In this document: positions 61,506 through 64,000 of the stretch, piece by piece
Position numbering within the stretch: position 1 is the first letter of the stretch
Layout: each line of letters opens with the position of its first letter
Origin: HGM13006 sp963650135
Lineage (GTDB): Bacteria; Bacillota; Clostridia; Oscillospirales; Oscillospiraceae
Direction: 5' to 3'
Assembly (NCBI GenBank): GCA_963650135.1
Contig: CAVJLG010000019.1
Span: forward strand, 53,199-117,198
Length of the DNA: 64,000 nucleotides
The notes under the pieces: generated by a model
Told to the model about the DNA's origin: nothing
What the model saw: only the letters and a program-made list of their open reading frames with translations
The model's database searches: none
Translations under genes and position numbers: made by a program

Positions 61506-63004
61506 GCCTGTGCCTCCAGCTTGGAAAGGCCCAGGTTCAGCCGACGCAGCGTCTCTTCTCTGCCCAGAATCAGGGCGATTTCAATGGCGCCACCGGGGGT
61601 CACGGACTTTCCGGCTGCCGCAATTCGCAGGGGCCACATCACCTTGCCGATTTTAATGCCGTCGGCTTCTGCCAGGGCATAGAGCGCGTCGTGAATGGCA
61701 TCATAGCTCCAATCGGTCAGTGCCGTCAGCATATCTGTCTCCTTTTGCAGCAGTTCCTTGGAGCTCTCAGCAGTGAGCTTGTTCTTTTTATTGGTGTACA
61801 GGGCAATGTCGTATTCCGGCAGCTCGTTCAAAAATGCAATCATCTCCGGGATCTGATCCAGCCGATCCAGGCGGGTCTGGAGCAGGGGCGCAATCTGGCG
61901 CTTGTCCACATTCTCCTGGGTGATTGCCCCGTCAATCCAGGGTTTGGCCGCAGCGGCAAAGTCCTCAGGGGACAGCTCCTTGAGATAGGTGCTGTTGAAG
62001 TAGTTGAGCTTCTCCAGGTCAAAGGCCGAGGGAGACTTGGAAATGCCCTCAATATCAAAGGCCTTGCACAGCTCGTCCATGGTAAAGAACTCCTGCTCGG
62101 CAATCTCGCCTCTGGGGCTCCAGCCCAGCAGCGACACATAGTTCTTTACTGCCTGAGACAGATATCCCATCTTCAGCAGATCTTCATAGGAGGGGTCGCC
62201 GTGGCGCTTGGACATTTTCCGAACATTGCCGGTTTCCGGGTCGGTAATCATGACGCTGGCGCAGTGGACATAGGTGGGAATCTCCCAGCCAAATGCCTCA
62301 TAGAGCAGGTTATACTTGGGGGTAGAGGACAGATATTCGCTGCCCCGAACCACATGGGTAATGCCCATGAGATGGTCGTCCACCACATTGGCGAAGTTAT
62401 AGGTGGGCAGGCCGTCGGATTTCAGCAGTACCTGATCGTCCAGCTCGCTGTTGTCCACGGTGATGTCGCCATAGACCGCGTCGTAGAAGGTAGTCTGGCC
62501 CTCGGGGATGATCTGGCGGATAACATAGGGCACTCCAGCCTCCAGGTTCTTCTGGATCTCCTCCTGGGAAAGATGGCGGCAATGACCGTCATACTTTGCG
62601 TTGGGGTCCTGAGCATGCAGCTCCTCCAGCCGCTCCTCGGTGCAGAAGCAACGATAGGCCGCGCCCTTTTCCACCAAAAGCTCGGCATATTTCTTATAAA
62701 TCTCCCGGCGCTCGGTCTGGACATAGGGGCCAACCGGACCGCCCACGTCGGGGCCTTCATCATAATCAAGGCCGCAGTCCGCCATGGTGCGCTTGATCAC
62801 CGCCACAGCATCCTCTACCTTGCGCTTCTGGTCGGTATCCTCAATGCGGAGAATAAAATCGCCGCCTGCGTGCCGTGCAATAAAATAGGTATAGAGGGCC
62901 GTGCGCAGGTTGCCCACATGCATATAGCCCGTGGGGCTGGGGGCAAACCGGGTGCGCACCCGTCCGTGGGGAATCCGCGCCTCCATCTCCTCAAAATAAT
63001 TCAT
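61502..63004 (-). CDS. gltX: Glutamyl-tRNA synthetase
   Basis: 500 residues. FAPSPTGYMHVGN (HIGH-type), the zinc-type Cys stretch YRCFCTEERL and KMSKRHGD are intact, with the full C-terminal anticodon-binding domain. Charges tRNA-Glu; in Clostridia it often also charges tRNA-Gln for GatCAB. Start ATG at 63004 with AGGAGG upstream; a 20-codon upstream extension was rejected. Confidence 0.97.
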   Translation of the reverse strand: MNYFEEMEARIPHGRVRTRFAPSPTGYMHVGNLRTALYTYFIARHAGGDFILRIEDTDQKRKVEDAVAVIKRTMADCGLDYDEGPDVGGPVGPYVQTERREIYKKYAELLVEKGAAYRCFCTEERLEELHAQDPNAKYDGHCRHLSQEEIQKNLEAGVPYVIRQIIPEGQTTFYDAVYGDITVDNSELDDQVLLKSDGLPTYNFANVVDDHLMGITHVVRGSEYLSSTPKYNLLYEAFGWEIPTYVHCASVMITDPETGNVRKMSKRHGDPSYEDLLKMGYLSQAVKNYVSLLGWSPRGEIAEQEFFTMDELCKAFDIEGISKSPSAFDLEKLNYFNSTYLKELSPEDFAAAAKPWIDGAITQENVDKRQIAPLLQTRLDRLDQIPEMIAFLNELPEYDIALYTNKKNKLTAESSKELLQKETDMLTALTDWSYDAIHDALYALAEADGIKIGKVMWPLRIAAAGKSVTPGGAIEIALILGREETLRRLNLGLSKLEAQA

Positions 63005-63074
63005 ATTATACCTCCTGAACTCTGGAGCAACGCCGCACAAATACGGCATTGCCCTGGTTTTCATGTTCTTTATT

Positions 63075-63102
63075 ATTATATTTTACAAGGCTGGGATGTC
63101 AA
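63075..63102 (-). promoter_or_regulatory. Sigma-A promoter of gltX-mutT
   Basis: Minus-strand TTGACA (63102 to 63097), 16-bp spacer, TATAAT (63080 to 63075). Confidence 0.8.
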
Positions 63103-63184
63103 GGGAAAATCCATTTCGAGCCCCGGATTCCGCAAAAAATTCCACGCCTTCCTCGATAAAATTCGGGAATCCTGTTTTTATGAA

Positions 63185-63213
63185 TTGCAATAGCAAAGAA
63201 CCTGTGATAAAAT
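63185..63213 (+). promoter_or_regulatory. Sigma-A promoter of trpS
   Basis: TTGCAA (63185-63190), 17-bp spacer, TAAAAT (63208-63213). A small hairpin GCCTA/TAGGC follows. No T-box core is present. Confidence 0.75.
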
Positions 63214-63278
63214 ACATTCGCCTATGTATAGGCATTTTATTGAAATTACGCGAACTTTGCATAAAGAAGGTTACAACT

Positions 63279-64000
63279 ATGGATGAAAAAAAGGTTCTTC
63301 TGTCCGGCATTCAGCCCAGCGGTGATTTGACCCTTGGCTCCTATCTTGGCGCCATCAAAAACTGGGCGGAGCTTGCCGATCAGTTCGACTGCTATTATTT
63401 TATGGCAGATATGCACACCATTACCGTCCGGCAGAATCCCGCTGATCTCCGCCGCCACACCCTGGAGCAGCTGGCGCAGTATATTGCCTGCGGCCTGGAC
63501 CCCGAAAAGAATACGCTGTTTATTCAGTCTCATGTCCATCAGCATGCCGAGCTGGGCTGGGTGCTTCAGTGCTACACCATGTTCGGCGAGCTGTCGAGAA
63601 TGACGCAGTTTAAGGATAAAAGCGCGAAAAATGCTGAAAATATCAACGGCGGTCTGTTTGCCTATCCCAGCCTGATGGCAGCGGATATCCTGCTCTATCG
63701 CCCGGACTTTGTTCCCGTGGGCGAGGATCAGAAGCAGCATGTCGAGCTGACCCGTGATGTGGCAAACCGCTTTAACGGCATTTATGGCGATGTATTCAAG
63801 ATTCCCGAGCCCTATATTCCCAAGGTCGGCGCACGGGTCATGAGCCTCCAGACGCCCACCGCCAAAATGTCGAAATCCGACAAAGACCCCAACGGCTGCG
63901 TCTACCTCAAGGATGACAACGATACCATTATGCGCAAATTCAAGCGTGCCGTCACCGACAGTGAAACCTGCGTTCGGTTTGACCGGCAGGAAAAGCCCGG
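63279..64000 (+). CDS. trpS: Tryptophanyl-tRNA synthetase (cut by window edge)
   Basis: 240 residues visible. SGIQPSGDLTLGSYLGA (HIGH region), the MADMHTIT and GEDQKQHVELTRD tryptophan/ATP site, and TAKMSKSD are all present. Ribosome binding site AGAAGG. Confidence 0.97.
   Translation, partial: MDEKKVLLSGIQPSGDLTLGSYLGAIKNWAELADQFDCYYFMADMHTITVRQNPADLRRHTLEQLAQYIACGLDPEKNTLFIQSHVHQHAELGWVLQCYTMFGELSRMTQFKDKSAKNAENINGGLFAYPSLMAADILLYRPDFVPVGEDQKQHVELTRDVANRFNGIYGDVFKIPEPYIPKVGARVMSLQTPTAKMSKSDKDPNGCVYLKDDNDTIMRKFKRAVTDSETCVRFDRQEKP

Noticed and set aside
61691..63193. 500-codon plus-strand frame opposite gltX
   Set aside because: Shadow of gltX.
63214..63278. T-box before trpS
   Set aside because: No GGGTGG core and the leader is too short.
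1..64000. CRISPR array, IS element or prophage
   Set aside because: No regularly spaced repeats, transposase or phage structural genes were seen.

Overview
The window looks like chromosomal DNA of a strictly anaerobic, moderately GC-rich Firmicute, most likely a Clostridia/Oscillospirales-type gut bacterium. The evidence is an [FeFe]-hydrogenase, a complete V/A-type ATPase operon in the Enterococcus ntp gene order, a T-box leader, AGGAGG-type ribosome binding sites, sigma-A promoters with 17-bp spacers, and repeated short gene fusions and 4-bp overlaps. No prophage, CRISPR array or IS element was seen. This assignment is an inference from gene content.

Layout. 1-2.5 kb (minus): the N-terminal half of an [FeFe]-hydrogenase and its overlapping partner, a NuoF-type iron-sulfur domain fused to a GltD/NfnB-type flavoprotein. 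2.8-6.9 kb: MoxR ATPase, DUF58 and membrane transglutaminase. 6.9-12.5 kb: Nudix hydrolase, DivIVA-like coiled coil, orphan fumarase beta subunit, DegV, YihY, HD-domain protein and DUF362 ferredoxin. 12.5-13.9 kb: a decayed divergent MATE/LysR pair. 13.9-19.4 kb: WYL regulator, small membrane protein, GluQ-RS, MBL hydrolase and an ECF sigma/anti-sigma pair. 19.5-22.8 kb: small proteins and a leucine T-box followed by leuA. 23-32.1 kb: a promoter-to-terminator unit that may be a small RNA, then the nine-gene V-ATPase operon, interrupted by a long imperfect palindrome. 32.2-37.7 kb: a membrane-anchored MerR regulator with its own operator, then purECFMN (read on the minus strand) preceded by a leader with a short ORF and an attenuator-like hairpin. 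37.9-42.4 kb: small acidic protein, Uup-type ABC-F, NAD kinase and MATE. 42.5-46 kb: E2-like protein lacking the catalytic His, acyl-CoA ligase and endonuclease IV. 46-50.7 kb: lipoprotein, MerR, frameshifted MATE, and a divergent MarR-TauE operon with tandem operator palindromes. 50.7-53.3 kb: YbaK-type deacylase, LysR with a palindromic operator, and a TRIC-like channel. 53.3-55.3 kb: two tRNA-Ser genes and a second sigma/anti-sigma pair. 55.3-61 kb: DUF2461, nitroreductase, glmS, an internally deleted esterase, a methyltransferase, a membrane protein and tRNA-Pro. 61-64 kb: MutT, GltX and the start of TrpS.

How it fits together. The hydrogenase pair points to disposal of fermentation electrons as H2. 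The V-ATPase retains the polar residues that bind Na+ in the rotor, so it is probably Na+-coupled. The pur and leu genes are incomplete sets, so the rest of each pathway must lie elsewhere. Drug or stress response is a recurring theme: three MATE-family loci in different states (intact, frameshifted, heavily deleted), ABC-F, MarR, two MerR and two sigma/anti-sigma pairs. The most interesting non-coding elements are the palindrome inside the ATPase operon, the small transcription unit in front of it, the pur leader and the MerR promoter.
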